Shown: positions 32,875 through 42,480 of the stretch, one piece after another
Position numbering within the stretch: the stretch's first letter is position 1
Layout: every line of letters starts with the position of its first letter
Source of the DNA: CAWELS01 sp964468205
GTDB taxonomy: Bacteria > Acidobacteriota > Terriglobia > Bryobacterales > Bryobacteraceae
NCBI GenBank assembly: GCA_964468205.1
Contig: CAYXVG010000003.1
Location: 124,001 to 188,000 of the forward strand
Direction: 5' to 3'
Length of the DNA: 64,000 nt
The notes under the pieces: model-generated
What the model saw: only the letters and a program-made list of their open reading frames with translations
Told to the model about the DNA's origin: nothing
The model's database searches: none
Program-made: the position numbers and the translations under genes

Positions 32875-34563
32875 TTACAGTGTGTCCGGTAGCGCGATGA
32901 ACTTGCGCGAGCCGCCGGCCTTTGCCACGGCCCGCCGGACCTTCTCAACAATCTCTGGACTTTCTCCGGCCACATCGACTCGGTCGGTCACTGCGTCCGC
33001 GATGTTCCAGTCGAAGAGCAGGGGCGGCCGCTCCGGGTCGTGGAACTCCACCATCTTGTAGTGCCGCCAACGCGCAATCCACTTGATTTCCGGCGTTTCG
33101 GGCAGCTTGGCTTTCAGCCGTACGAGTTCTGCGCTGTGCGCCTCGCGGCCGGCGAGGTTTTCGTACTGATTCGGGTCGGCGGCCAAATCGTACAACTCCT
33201 CGGTTCCATCGAAGTAATGGATATAGCGCCATGTTCCTTCGACCACCGTGTAGTTGCCGCGGCCGAATGTCACCAGCGTGCTCGTGCCGTCGCCTGCATC
33301 GCCTGACCGCAGCCGCGGGACCAGGCTCCGGCCATCGAGGCCCGCTACCGGCGGCAGCTCCGCCAATTCGATTAGCGTCGGATATAGGTCGATCAGATTT
33401 ACCGCGCCTCCATACTCGCGTCCTGCCCGGAACGCCTCTGCGTGCTCCGAGCCGAGCATCGACTCCGGCAGCAGGATCACCAGCGGCACCCGCGTTGAAT
33501 CTTCCCAGCCGGTGAACTTCCCCCAGTGCCTCTTCTCGCCGAGGTGCCATCCGTGGTCACTCCACAGCACGACGATCGTGTTGTCTGCTTGGCCGCTCAC
33601 CTCGAGAGCCTCGATCACCCTGCCCACCTGTGCGTCCACGAAATTCACACAGGCCAGATAGGCAGCTACGGCATGCGGCCATTGGCTGGCTTCGAGCACC
33701 CAGGAATGAGCTCCTGCCGTCGCCGCAACCAAAGCCAGCGACCGGCCTGGCTCTGGAACGTCATCCAGGTCGTCTTCTTTGGTCTCCGGCACTTGGGTGG
33801 CATCGGCGGGGAACGGTTCGAAGTATTGCCGGGGGGCGTAAAGCGGTGTGTGCGGCCGGTAGAAGCCGACCGCGAAGAAGAACGGCTTCTCACCGATATT
33901 CTGCAATTGCTCCACCGCCCAATCCGTGACCTTGCCGTCGGAGAAGGCATTATCGGGCAGATCGAACGGTCCCCAGTCAAATGACCCGCCGCTATGGTGA
34001 GTCCGGCGATCGTACATCCCGCTCAGCGGGCGCTTGATTCCCAGCCGCTCTACCAGATATTCGCGCGGTTTGCCTGTCCGGTCGTACTCCTCTCTCGAAA
34101 ACGGGCCGCCTTGCGGGCCCCCCGAACTGCTGCCAGGTCCCTGCAGGTCCCATGCTGCCTCTTCATACGCGCCTCCCACGGCGAACGTCTTTCCGGCCGT
34201 CAGCGTCCAGTAGCCGTTGGCCCGGAAATGGGCAGGCAGGCTGGTCAAGCCGGGGGCGAGCTGATTTGCCCGGTCCGAATTCGAATAGACTTCCGTTGTT
34301 TCGGGACGCACGCCCGTGAATACTGCTGTCCGCGAAGGATTGCAGAGCGGCGACGGGCAATGCGCGTTCGTAAACAGGACACCTATCGCCGCCAGCCGGT
34401 CAATGTTCGGCGTCCTCGCTTGCGGGTGGCCCCGCAGACAACCTGTCCAATCATTCAAGTCATCAATGGACAGAAACAGAACGTTCGGCTTTTGCGTGGG
34501 CTCCTGGCGCGCACACCCAACTGCCAGTAGAAGGAGGCCGGCGATAATCCTGAGGCGCATCAT
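32875..34563 (-). CDS. Sulfatase lipoprotein, iduronate-2-sulfatase-like
   Basis: 562 residues from ATG 34563, which overlaps the DUF3052-like stop (ATGA at 34560-34563). A lipoprotein signal peptide ends AVGC (lipobox), so it is anchored outside the cytoplasm. NVLFLSIDDLNDWTGCL is the metal-binding N-terminus. The formylglycine motif is PLCNPSRTAVFTG (about residue 75; C-x-P-S-R), so a maturase (formylglycine-generating enzyme or anSME) is needed and is not in the window. VLWSDHGWHLGEKRHWGKF is the second metal site. Substrates of this subgroup are sulfated uronates or fucans. It lies two genes after a GH95 enzyme. Confidence 0.9.
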   Translation of the reverse strand: MMRLRIIAGLLLLAVGCARQEPTQKPNVLFLSIDDLNDWTGCLRGHPQARTPNIDRLAAIGVLFTNAHCPSPLCNPSRTAVFTGVRPETTEVYSNSDRANQLAPGLTSLPAHFRANGYWTLTAGKTFAVGGAYEEAAWDLQGPGSSSGGPQGGPFSREEYDRTGKPREYLVERLGIKRPLSGMYDRRTHHSGGSFDWGPFDLPDNAFSDGKVTDWAVEQLQNIGEKPFFFAVGFYRPHTPLYAPRQYFEPFPADATQVPETKEDDLDDVPEPGRSLALVAATAGAHSWVLEASQWPHAVAAYLACVNFVDAQVGRVIEALEVSGQADNTIVVLWSDHGWHLGEKRHWGKFTGWEDSTRVPLVILLPESMLGSEHAEAFRAGREYGGAVNLIDLYPTLIELAELPPVAGLDGRSLVPRLRSGDAGDGTSTLVTFGRGNYTVVEGTWRYIHYFDGTEELYDLAADPNQYENLAGREAHSAELVRLKAKLPETPEIKWIARWRHYKMVEFHDPERPPLLFDWNIADAVTDRVDVAGESPEIVEKVRRAVAKAGGSRKFIALPDTL

Positions 34564-35345
34564 TTCGTTTTCCCCCTGGCGAAAGCAAGTCCGGACCAGG
34601 TTTCGTCGATCGCCGCGATTTTGAAATCCACCCAATTCCTTTCCAGGCCTAAGCGCCGGACATCGTTTTGCCCAACATCCGCCGCCATCGCGGAAACCTT
34701 CTTCGGCCAGATGATCCACAGGCGGCCCGCTTGAGCCACCGTAGCTGCCGCAGCGTCAAATCGCTTCGTGAGTTCCGCGACGGAGCGCACGAACAGCAGG
34801 ACGACAGCCGCTGTCCCACGTGCCTGTTTCCGCAGGATGGTGCCTTCCGGCAGGGGCGCCAACGATTCTTCAAATTTTCCGGGCGAACCCAATAGCAACA
34901 CCCGCTGCCCCGGTTTCAAGCCGAGCTTCTTGACGAGCGGCGTTCCCGAGTAGCCTTGCATGGTCCTTGGCACGACCGGATCCCGTGGCGCGGCCCGCAA
35001 CGCTTCCCGGAGGACTTCCTCCAGGTTGCTCCACTCTGCAAACCCCGCATCGGGCAGTAGCTCGCGCGCCCGTTTCACCTTCTCCGGTGCGCCACCGGCG
35101 AAAACTAGTGGCGTGGGGCGCGTCGCCTTCTGCTGGCGCAGCCAAGTGGCCACCGCCACTGACTGCGACGGCAACCTGTCCAGGCTGATCACGAATGCGT
35201 TGGGCGGAACATTGAACAACCTTCGCAAGCCCGCCGGCCCCTTCTTTCCGTCCCAATAGACAGCGACAGTGTGACCTCCGGATCTTATGCGTACCGCCCG
35301 CTCTTCAGCCTCCGCCTCGTTCCAGTGCACCAACGTCAATCTCAT
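34560..35345 (-). CDS. Two-part protein: receiver-like N-terminus with DUF3052-like C-terminus
   Basis: 261 residues, no signal peptide. Residues 1-115 have alternating strands and helices as in receiver or CheY-like folds (TLVHWNEAEAEERAVRIRSG; FVISLDRLPSQSVAVATWLR), but without clear phosphorylation residues. From about residue 128, YSGTPLVKKLGLKPGQRVLL, then LGSP, and RLWIIWPKK match the DUF3052 pattern as remembered. The function of either half is unknown. It is coupled to the sulfatase and 7 bases from the GH95 stop. Confidence 0.6.
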   Translation of the reverse strand: MRLTLVHWNEAEAEERAVRIRSGGHTVAVYWDGKKGPAGLRRLFNVPPNAFVISLDRLPSQSVAVATWLRQQKATRPTPLVFAGGAPEKVKRARELLPDAGFAEWSNLEEVLREALRAAPRDPVVPRTMQGYSGTPLVKKLGLKPGQRVLLLGSPGKFEESLAPLPEGTILRKQARGTAAVVLLFVRSVAELTKRFDAAAATVAQAGRLWIIWPKKVSAMAADVGQNDVRRLGLERNWVDFKIAAIDETWSGLAFARGKTK

Positions 35346-35352
35346 GATTCCC

Positions 35353-37677
35353 CTACTCGACCACGTAGGACTGGCCTATCTTTGTCTCGAACTCTACAAT
35401 TCCGTCGCCTGCCGTTCGCACAGCGACAGCCTCTCCGTCCAATGTGACTCCGACTTCGCGCCTGGTCCGCAGACGCGCGATACGCCCCAGATCCGACCGA
35501 ATCATCGCCCGTTGAAGCTTCCCGCCGTCCCACTCCATATCCACCTCGAACCCGCCGCGGGCGCGCAGACCCTTCACCGAGCCTTTCATCCAAGCCTGAG
35601 GCAGCGCCGGGAGCAGCGATATCTCCCCTCCGTGCGACTGCAACAGCATCTCCGTGATGGCCGCCGTCCCGCCGAAGTTGCCGTCGATTTGAAACGGCGG
35701 ATGAGTATCGAACAGATTGGAGAGCGTCGACTTCCGCAGCAGCGCGAGGACGTTCTCGTATGCCCTCTCTCCGTCACGCAACCGTGCCCAGAGATTAATT
35801 AGCCATGCCCGGCTCCAACCCGTGTGGCCTCCCCCATGGGACAGGCGATACTCGAGGGTCTTGCGCGCCGCGGCGGCGAGAGCCGGTGTCCCGTGCGAAG
35901 TGATCTCTTCCCCTGGGTGCAGCGCGTATACGTGCGAAATGTGCCGGTGCCCCGGCTCGCCTTCTTCGAGCGGCTCCGGCCATTCGAGCAGCCTCCCGTC
36001 CGGACCGATCCGGACACCGCTTTCCAAACGCGCCAGCTTCTGCTCGACTTCGGCTGTGAACTCGTTATCCACCCCCAGGACCTTCGCCGCTTCGAGCGTG
36101 TGCGTGAAAAGCTCCCGGATAATTTGCTGGTCCATGGCCGGACCCATCGTCAGCCGCGCGGCTCCCTCCGCCGTCACAAAGCGGTTCTCCGGCGAGGTCG
36201 CCGGACCGCTCACCAGCTTTCCCGTCTTCGGATTCTCCACCAGCCAGTCGAGGAAGAATAGAGAAGCCTCCCGGAGTACCGGCCAAGCGCGGGAGGAAAG
36301 GAAAGCGGTGTCGCCGGTGAAGAGGTAATGCTCCCAGAAGTGACGCGCGGACCACGCCGCCCCCGTTACCCACATCCCGTATTGTGGACTACCGATAGGC
36401 GAGGTCCAATACCAGGCATCGGTTGTGTGGTGCGCCACGAATCCGCGGCATCCATACACGTTCCGCGCCGTCTTGCGCCCGCGGGGAATCAGATTCTCGA
36501 TTAGATCGAAGAACGGCTCGTGCAACTCGGAAAGGTTGGTTACCTCCGCCGGCCAGTAGTTCATTTGAATATTGATATTTATGTGGTAGTCAGAGTTCCA
36601 CGGCGCGATGATCTCTTCGTTCCAGACGCCTTGCAGGTTTGCTGCCAGGTCCCCGGGCCGCGAAGACCCCATCAGCAGATAGCGGCCGTACTGGAAATAG
36701 GTTGCGATCAAGTGCGGATCTTCCACGCCTGTCTTCATCGCCTCGAGCCGCTTGTCCGTCGGAAGGTTGGACTCGGGACCCGGCCCAAGATTCAGCGACA
36801 CGCGGCGGAACAAACGCTGGTGATCCTGAATGTGCGCTTCCCGCAACTCGTCGTAGCGCAGGCCATTGACCGCAATCAGATCCTCCACCGCGCCGCGCGC
36901 GAGAGAGCCTCTCCGGTAGTCCGTCCGCGCCGCCAGAATCAGCGTCACCGCATCCGCTCCCTCCACCCGGAAACCTCCTGCCAGCGGCCGCACCGTCCCT
37001 CCCTCATTGAGGACCCGCAGCCGCGCATCGAACCGTACCCCGGCGTGAGCGCCGTCGTGGGCCGCCTGACCATGCAGGCTCATTGTGTCCACTGACTCGA
37101 TGCTCGCCACCGCGTTCGCCGGACGGCTGAGCTTCACGTCCAACTGCAGCCTACCCGGCTGGCTGCAGGTCAAGCGCACGGCCAGCACCTGATGCGGGAA
37201 GCTCGCGAACACTTCGCGCTCGTACCTCGCCCCGTCTAGCTGGTATTCGGTCCGCGCGACGCCCGTATCCAGATCCAGCTCCCGACGGTACTCCGTCACC
37301 TCGCCAGCGCTGGGGAACAGCAGCCGCAGATCTCCCAGCGTCTGATAGCTCCGGGGAAAGATCCGCTCGCCCATGATTTCCCGCTCCACCATTCGCTCGG
37401 CCTCGACATACTTGCCCTCGAACAGCAGCCTGCGGATCTCCGGCAGATGGCGGTAAGCCCCCGCCCTATCCCGGTCCAGCGGATACCCGGCCCAAACCGA
37501 GTCCTCGTTCAACTGAATCCGCTCCTCGGACACACCGCCGAACACCATCGCGCCCAGGCGCCCGTTGCCAACCGGCAGCGCCTCCACCCACTCCTTTGCG
37601 GGCTGCTTGTACCAGAGCGACAGATTACTCGCTTGCAGCGCCACGGCGCACGCCAATGCCAATAAAACGGACTTCAT
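35353..37677 (-). CDS. Glycoside hydrolase family 95, probable alpha-L-fucosidase
   Basis: 774 residues with a short signal peptide (residues 1-16). The GH95 N-terminal beta-sandwich opens LWYKQPAKEWVEALPVGNGR, then LGAMVFGG. The (alpha/alpha)6 core has INIQMNYWPAEVTNLSELH, where the Asn pair before WPAE matches the catalytic Asn residues of the family. Later come VAHHTTDAW and GGHTGWSRAWLINLWARLRD, the region of the conserved acid residue. The reaction is inverting hydrolysis of terminal alpha-1,2-fucose (or galactose) from exported glycans. It heads a leftward series including the sulfatase. Confidence 0.92.
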   Translation of the reverse strand: MKSVLLALACAVALQASNLSLWYKQPAKEWVEALPVGNGRLGAMVFGGVSEERIQLNEDSVWAGYPLDRDRAGAYRHLPEIRRLLFEGKYVEAERMVEREIMGERIFPRSYQTLGDLRLLFPSAGEVTEYRRELDLDTGVARTEYQLDGARYEREVFASFPHQVLAVRLTCSQPGRLQLDVKLSRPANAVASIESVDTMSLHGQAAHDGAHAGVRFDARLRVLNEGGTVRPLAGGFRVEGADAVTLILAARTDYRRGSLARGAVEDLIAVNGLRYDELREAHIQDHQRLFRRVSLNLGPGPESNLPTDKRLEAMKTGVEDPHLIATYFQYGRYLLMGSSRPGDLAANLQGVWNEEIIAPWNSDYHININIQMNYWPAEVTNLSELHEPFFDLIENLIPRGRKTARNVYGCRGFVAHHTTDAWYWTSPIGSPQYGMWVTGAAWSARHFWEHYLFTGDTAFLSSRAWPVLREASLFFLDWLVENPKTGKLVSGPATSPENRFVTAEGAARLTMGPAMDQQIIRELFTHTLEAAKVLGVDNEFTAEVEQKLARLESGVRIGPDGRLLEWPEPLEEGEPGHRHISHVYALHPGEEITSHGTPALAAAARKTLEYRLSHGGGHTGWSRAWLINLWARLRDGERAYENVLALLRKSTLSNLFDTHPPFQIDGNFGGTAAITEMLLQSHGGEISLLPALPQAWMKGSVKGLRARGGFEVDMEWDGGKLQRAMIRSDLGRIARLRTRREVGVTLDGEAVAVRTAGDGIVEFETKIGQSYVVE

Positions 37678-37732
37678 ACCGGAACCTTCATATCACACCC
37701 ACGGACCATTCCTGCCGACAGGCCGTGGGCAG

Positions 37733-39094
37733 CTAGATCTCGATTCTCGACTGTCCCGTCGGAAGATTCACGCAAACCGTGGTGGTCTCGCCGGTGGCCG
37801 TGTAGCATCCGCTCTCGAGCCGGAGAGGCGAGTCGACGTGCCGCAGTTCGGTTCGCTCTCCACCGGCGGCCAGAACCGGTGGCTTGCGGCCTCCCCTGGA
37901 ACGGAGCGTGAAGTCGGGACAGGCAAACGGGGCCTGAAGCGCCAGCGCGGAGTCGGTGCTCTCGATCCGGGTGAGCTCACGCGCCGCCCAGTACCGGGCG
38001 ATCTCGCTGTTTTTCATCCAGACGAGATGGTTGTATCGTTCGTGCAGCCGGCGCACGACCTCCTGAAAAGCCTCGAAGCCGAGCTCGCGGCCGTTGAAGT
38101 GAATCCCGGTCCAGTGGCAGACGAGACAGGCAGGCTCGCCGCGATCAATGACATCGACCAAGCGTCCGCTGGTGAGGTCCGGAGTGATGAAACGGTCCGG
38201 CTCGGGCGGCCCCGAACAGTCCCAGCCGCCGGTCCAGTCGCCGGTGCAGCCGATGATCGAGACAACACACTTCGGGTCTTCGCTTTCGAGGCCGCTGGCG
38301 TACTCCACCCGGGGCGCAACGCTCTGCTCTCCCTCGGAATACAGATGCCGGAAGTAATGTGGAATCTCGGTCCGGTAGACATCCCGGCAGGCTTCCATCG
38401 TCGCCACCGCCAGTTCGGGAAGGACCCGGTTGCCGAACCCGCCGGGAGTAGTGATCCCCTCGCATGGCAGGTCGATGTTGTGAAGGATCTGGAGCGCATA
38501 GCGCATATAGGCGGCGATCTCGTCGGCCGATTTGCCATCCGTCCACCGCCAGTTTTCCATGAAGTACGGTGAGCGCTCGGGCCAAGGATGACCGGTCCGC
38601 AGATCGATCACTCGGGTATGGGTGACCATCTCCGGGTGGATATCCCAGTTACGGGTCATGAGATCGCGGACTAGCTTGATGCTGTCTCTCAACTCGCGGG
38701 AAGTCCAACCGGGGAGTTCCCCGTCCAGACGGCCGACGCAGGCGGGGAAGGGAACGATGCTGTACTTGCCCTTCACACCGTGTCCTTCGCACCATTCGCC
38801 GAATCGGCGGACGAAGCTGTCGGGGATCTCAACCGGCATGCTCCGCCAGTCGTGGTGATACCGTTCGTGGTTCCAGGCGGCGGCAAACTGCGGGATCGCG
38901 AAGCGATTGAGGTTCACGAGGCAGGTGGAGTCGTCAATGATCAGTGAGACCGGAACGCGGGCGCGGGGGTTGAGTACCTCCACTGTCCCGCTCGCGGGCG
39001 GCCGTTCGCCGCGGGATTGGGCGAAGGCGCTGGCGGCGGTGAGCCCCATCAGGGCGGTGGAGGTCTGGAGTAAAGCTTCGCGGCGGGTGAGCAT
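37733..39094 (-). CDS. Exported polysaccharide-deacetylase-like protein
   Basis: 453 residues with a Tat-like signal (LTRREALLQTSTALMGLTAA). RVPVSLIIDDSTCLVNLNRF and HGVKGKYSIVPFPACVG fit the first strands of an NodB/polysaccharide-deacetylase barrel, with an Asp pair as a potential metal site. PEMVTHTRVIDLRTGHPWPE could supply the His ligands. The remaining NodB motifs are not clear, so catalytic activity is uncertain. It lies 55 bases upstream of the GH95 gene on the same strand, consistent with a glycan-degradation unit. Confidence 0.6.
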   Translation of the reverse strand: MLTRREALLQTSTALMGLTAASAFAQSRGERPPASGTVEVLNPRARVPVSLIIDDSTCLVNLNRFAIPQFAAAWNHERYHHDWRSMPVEIPDSFVRRFGEWCEGHGVKGKYSIVPFPACVGRLDGELPGWTSRELRDSIKLVRDLMTRNWDIHPEMVTHTRVIDLRTGHPWPERSPYFMENWRWTDGKSADEIAAYMRYALQILHNIDLPCEGITTPGGFGNRVLPELAVATMEACRDVYRTEIPHYFRHLYSEGEQSVAPRVEYASGLESEDPKCVVSIIGCTGDWTGGWDCSGPPEPDRFITPDLTSGRLVDVIDRGEPACLVCHWTGIHFNGRELGFEAFQEVVRRLHERYNHLVWMKNSEIARYWAARELTRIESTDSALALQAPFACPDFTLRSRGGRKPPVLAAGGERTELRHVDSPLRLESGCYTATGETTTVCVNLPTGQSRIEI

Positions 39095-39175
39095 GGTGGA
39101 TTCCCTCGCTCCATTCTCACCGAAACCGGGCCCTGGGAAAAGCCGGGCCGGAAGGTTCTCCGGCCCGGACGCCTG

Positions 39176-39739
39176 CTACTCCTCCTCCACGCGGCCGTCG
39201 CGGTGGACGATCTTCGGCCGCATCCGTTCGACGTCGATGGTAACGCCGTCGTTCGGGTCAATTGGCGAGCGGTTCACCGCGGTGTAGACAACAGCGGCAT
39301 CCAGACGCCGCCGGCTGGCCACGGTGACAAAACCATCGATCTTGTCCGGGTTATCCGGCGAGTCTCCGAGAATCTCCTGGATCTTCGCGCAGCCGATGAA
39401 GACGGCCTGGCCGGGCTCGATTGTTTTCTCGATACGTCCGGACGCCCCGGGAACCGGGTTGTCCACGTGATGCGCTTCCACCGCCCGGAAGACTACAGTG
39501 ACTGGCTCAGCATGCAGGTTGTGAAGGTTCACCACCGTCCGGTAAACCGCAGGCGTGAAAGCCCTCCCGGCGTCGGTAGCCGGTACGCCGGCGTCCTTGC
39601 AGACATATTTTGCGGAATACACAAAAGTTCGGTTGGGATCCACTCCTTCTTCTTGGGCGGCGATCGGCGCAGCCACCGCCAGAACAAGGATCATCATTCG
39701 CACGATGACAGAGTTGAGAGACATCTTCTTCCTGCCCAT
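39176..39739 (-). CDS. Exported hypothetical protein
   Basis: 187 residues from ATG 39739, which follows AGGAGG; the longer frame to 39919 is rejected. A signal peptide (VIVRMMILVLAVAAPIAAQ) is followed by a compact beta-rich domain with two cysteines (YVCKDAG, IGCAKIQ) that could pair. YRTVVNLHNLHAEPVTVVFR is an immunoglobulin-like strand pattern. No family was recognised. It has its own promoter region (39740-39988 is non-coding). Confidence 0.7.
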   Translation of the reverse strand: MGRKKMSLNSVIVRMMILVLAVAAPIAAQEEGVDPNRTFVYSAKYVCKDAGVPATDAGRAFTPAVYRTVVNLHNLHAEPVTVVFRAVEAHHVDNPVPGASGRIEKTIEPGQAVFIGCAKIQEILGDSPDNPDKIDGFVTVASRRRLDAAVVYTAVNRSPIDPNDGVTIDVERMRPKIVHRDGRVEEE

Positions 39740-39988
39740 TTCGATTTTCCTCCTGAGTTTGTAGTTCGGCTCCACACCAAGGCAAACGATGTCCGGAGCC
39801 AAGGTCCGGCAACACTTCACCCCCAAGGCTTCAAACGATTCAGATTGCTTCCAGCGAAGCGCTGGGAGGAGCGGGCCGTACGATGAGTTAAACCCAAGAG
39901 CTGGACAAGAGTTCCGCACAACGGCGAGAAAAGGCTGAAAATGCGCCAGGCGTGTGAACGCTTTCAGCTTGGTTGACGAAGCATACCG

Positions 39989-42370
39989 TCAGGGCGTCTG
40001 GATCACTTCGTTCGTCGGCGCTTGCGATTCGCTGCCCATCAACTTGGCAAGTATTCGCGAAGCCATCTCCTTCCCGCGCGAGCCGGTCTCGCCGGCGGGA
40101 CCGACGCAACTAGGACAGCCGGATTCGCAGGCGCAGGCGGCAATCAGTTCCGCCGCGCCGCTGAGCAGCCGCCGGGTCATCTTGTGGAGAGGCGCGCTGA
40201 GGCCGGCGCCGCCCGGATAGTTGTCGTAAAGGAACATATTGGGTTCGTAGCTGGTAGCGGCTTCGGAAATGTCCTCGGTGATGGCCACGCCGAGGTCGCG
40301 AGGATCGCACATCAGCAGCAATGCGGCGACGGTGCGGAGAGCGTTTCCGAGACCCGCCAGCCCGGCCTGCTTCTCCGTCGGGCCCGCATCGGGGAATGCC
40401 GCCAGGAAAGGTTCGGGGAAATGGAGCCAGAAGGAAGTGGTGTGCATCTCCTGCTCTGGCATGGAGAGGTTACCGGCGCCGACGTTCTCGAGTGTGTAAA
40501 ACTTCACCTTTTTGAAGCCCACCACCTGGGTATTGACCCGGACCTCGCCATGGGCCGCTAGCGCGCCGTTGAGAGGCGATGCTTCAAACCGGTCCAGCTC
40601 TTTCACCTGTGTGTAGTCGATGGCATCGGTGAAGTAGTCGCAGTCCACATGGCGGACATAAGCCTTGCGATTGTCGTAGTCCATCCGCTCCACTTGGTAC
40701 TGCCTTGCCTCATGAAGGTAGATGGCCTTCTCGTGCAGCGTAGTGAGCGCGGCGGGGAAAGAGACTTCGGCGATCACCTTGTGCTCGGCGGTGGTGTCAA
40801 TGACGACGAAATTGTCGCTGGTTACCGCGCGGAGGCTGATCGCGTCGGCCGGGTAGCTATCCGACGTCCAGTGCCAGGAACCGGCCGATTGGTGGAGAAA
40901 GCCGAGATCCTCAAGAAACTTGCACATGTCGCCGGTCTCGTGAGGCCCGAATTTCTCGCCGTCGCGAATGGGCAGTTCGAAGGCAGCGCACTTCAGATGG
41001 CTGAGCAGCAGTTCCAGGTTGTCCGGGTTGATGTATGCGTGTTCCGGGCTCTGGCCGAAGAAGTACTCCGAGTGTTCCACAATGTACTGGTCCAGCGGTG
41101 CACTGGAGGCGACCAGTACGGCAACCGAGGTCGTTTGCCTTCGTCCGGCCCGGCCTGCGCGCTGCCACGTGGAGGCAATGGCGCCCGGATAGCCGGCCAT
41201 CACCACAACGTCCAAAGACCCGATGTCAATGCCGAGTTCCAGGGCATTCGTCGAGACAACGGCCCGGATCCGGCCCTCGCGCAGGCCGCGCTCGATCTCA
41301 CGCCGCTCCTTGGGCAGATATCCTCCGCGGTAGCCGCGGACGCTGCCGGGCGGCATGTTCAGCTTGGCCGAGGCGTCTTTGAGATACGTCACCAGCACCT
41401 CGGTGGCCAGCCGGTTGTTAGCAAAAACGAGTGTTTGCTGGTTGCGGTCAAGAAACTCAATCGCCATCCGGCGCGCTTCGTGCAGATAGCTCCGTCGGAT
41501 GCCGAGTTGGCGGTTGACCACCGGCGGATTGTAGAAGACGAAGTACTTCTCACCGCTTGGGGCGCCGCTGCGGTCCACCAGTTCGAAGGGCTGTTCAGTG
41601 ACAGCTTCCGCCAGCTCCTTCGGGTTGGCGATGGTCGCCGAGGAGCATATGAACTGCGGGGTCGAGCCGTAGAATTTGCAAACGCGGTGCAGCCTCCGCA
41701 GCAGGTTCGCCAGATGGCTGCCGTACACGCCACGGTAATAGTGCAACTCGTCGAGCACGACATAGCGCAGACGCTCGAAGCATTTCGCCCAGCGCGTGTG
41801 ATGCGGCAGAATGCCCGCATGGAGCATGTCCGGGTTTGTCAGAACAACGTTCGCCCGCTCACGAATGGCCCGCCGGGCGTCCTGAGGAGTATCGCCGTCA
41901 TAGGTGAAAGCGCGGATTCCGGCTCCCAGCGCCTCCACCGATGACTGGAACTCGTGTAGCTGATCCATGGCAAGCGCCTTCGTGGGGAACAGATACATCG
42001 CCCGGGTATCCGGTTCCCGGAGAAGTCGGTTGAGCACCGGGACGTTGTAGCACAGCGTCTTTCCGCTGGCCGTCGGCGTCACCACCACCACATTACGGCC
42101 GGCTTCCACATGCCGGTACGCTTCAGCCTGATGTGTGTAAAGCTGGCCAATCCCGCCGCGCTCCAGCGCCTGCCGGAGGCGCGGGGCGACGGAATCCGGT
42201 ACCGGCGCGAAACTGGCTTCTTGCGCCGGCTGATGCCGGATCTCCCGAACCGGGGAGTCCGGGTCTCTGCGCCACTCTTCAAAACGCGCCATTGCTCCTT
42301 CGAGATCGGCGCGGCGGGCCAAGGCCTTTTCCGGCGTGGAATCACTGAATCCGAATGAGAGGTTTTCCAT
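39989..42370 (-). CDS. mrfA: YprA/MrfA-like DEXH helicase with DUF1998 zinc domain
   Basis: 793 residues. Superfamily 2 helicase motifs: Q-like region LYTHQAEAYRHVEAG, motif I VTPTASGKTLCYNVPVL, motif II VVLDELHYYRG, motif III-like FICSSATIANPKE, motif IV VFANNRLATE, and motif VI QRAGRAGRR. The C-terminal DUF1998 region ends YDNYPGGAGLSAPLHKM, then CACESGCPSCVGP, with four cysteines that probably bind zinc or an iron-sulfur cluster. This is the MrfA layout. Bacillus MrfA with MrfB repairs mitomycin-type DNA damage. The partner-like nuclease lies at 22987-24240. Confidence 0.88.
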   Translation of the reverse strand: MENLSFGFSDSTPEKALARRADLEGAMARFEEWRRDPDSPVREIRHQPAQEASFAPVPDSVAPRLRQALERGGIGQLYTHQAEAYRHVEAGRNVVVVTPTASGKTLCYNVPVLNRLLREPDTRAMYLFPTKALAMDQLHEFQSSVEALGAGIRAFTYDGDTPQDARRAIRERANVVLTNPDMLHAGILPHHTRWAKCFERLRYVVLDELHYYRGVYGSHLANLLRRLHRVCKFYGSTPQFICSSATIANPKELAEAVTEQPFELVDRSGAPSGEKYFVFYNPPVVNRQLGIRRSYLHEARRMAIEFLDRNQQTLVFANNRLATEVLVTYLKDASAKLNMPPGSVRGYRGGYLPKERREIERGLREGRIRAVVSTNALELGIDIGSLDVVVMAGYPGAIASTWQRAGRAGRRQTTSVAVLVASSAPLDQYIVEHSEYFFGQSPEHAYINPDNLELLLSHLKCAAFELPIRDGEKFGPHETGDMCKFLEDLGFLHQSAGSWHWTSDSYPADAISLRAVTSDNFVVIDTTAEHKVIAEVSFPAALTTLHEKAIYLHEARQYQVERMDYDNRKAYVRHVDCDYFTDAIDYTQVKELDRFEASPLNGALAAHGEVRVNTQVVGFKKVKFYTLENVGAGNLSMPEQEMHTTSFWLHFPEPFLAAFPDAGPTEKQAGLAGLGNALRTVAALLLMCDPRDLGVAITEDISEAATSYEPNMFLYDNYPGGAGLSAPLHKMTRRLLSGAAELIAACACESGCPSCVGPAGETGSRGKEMASRILAKLMGSESQAPTNEVIQTP

Positions 42371-42480
42371 GGCAGTTCCTACGGCGGCTTGGGATGCACG
42401 CTAATCGTGCCCCTTCGCCTTTTCTTTGCCAGGATACGGGAAAATCTCTTCCAGTTACAAGGCGGAAATCCGCCGGGCGG

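Noticed and set aside
37565..38572. A 335-codon rightward open frame opposite the deacetylase-like and GH95 genes
   Set aside because: It spans parts of two better-supported genes and the gap between them, with no recognisable domain.
40649..41944. A 431-codon rightward open frame inside the helicase gene
   Set aside because: The helicase motifs on the opposite strand are unambiguous.
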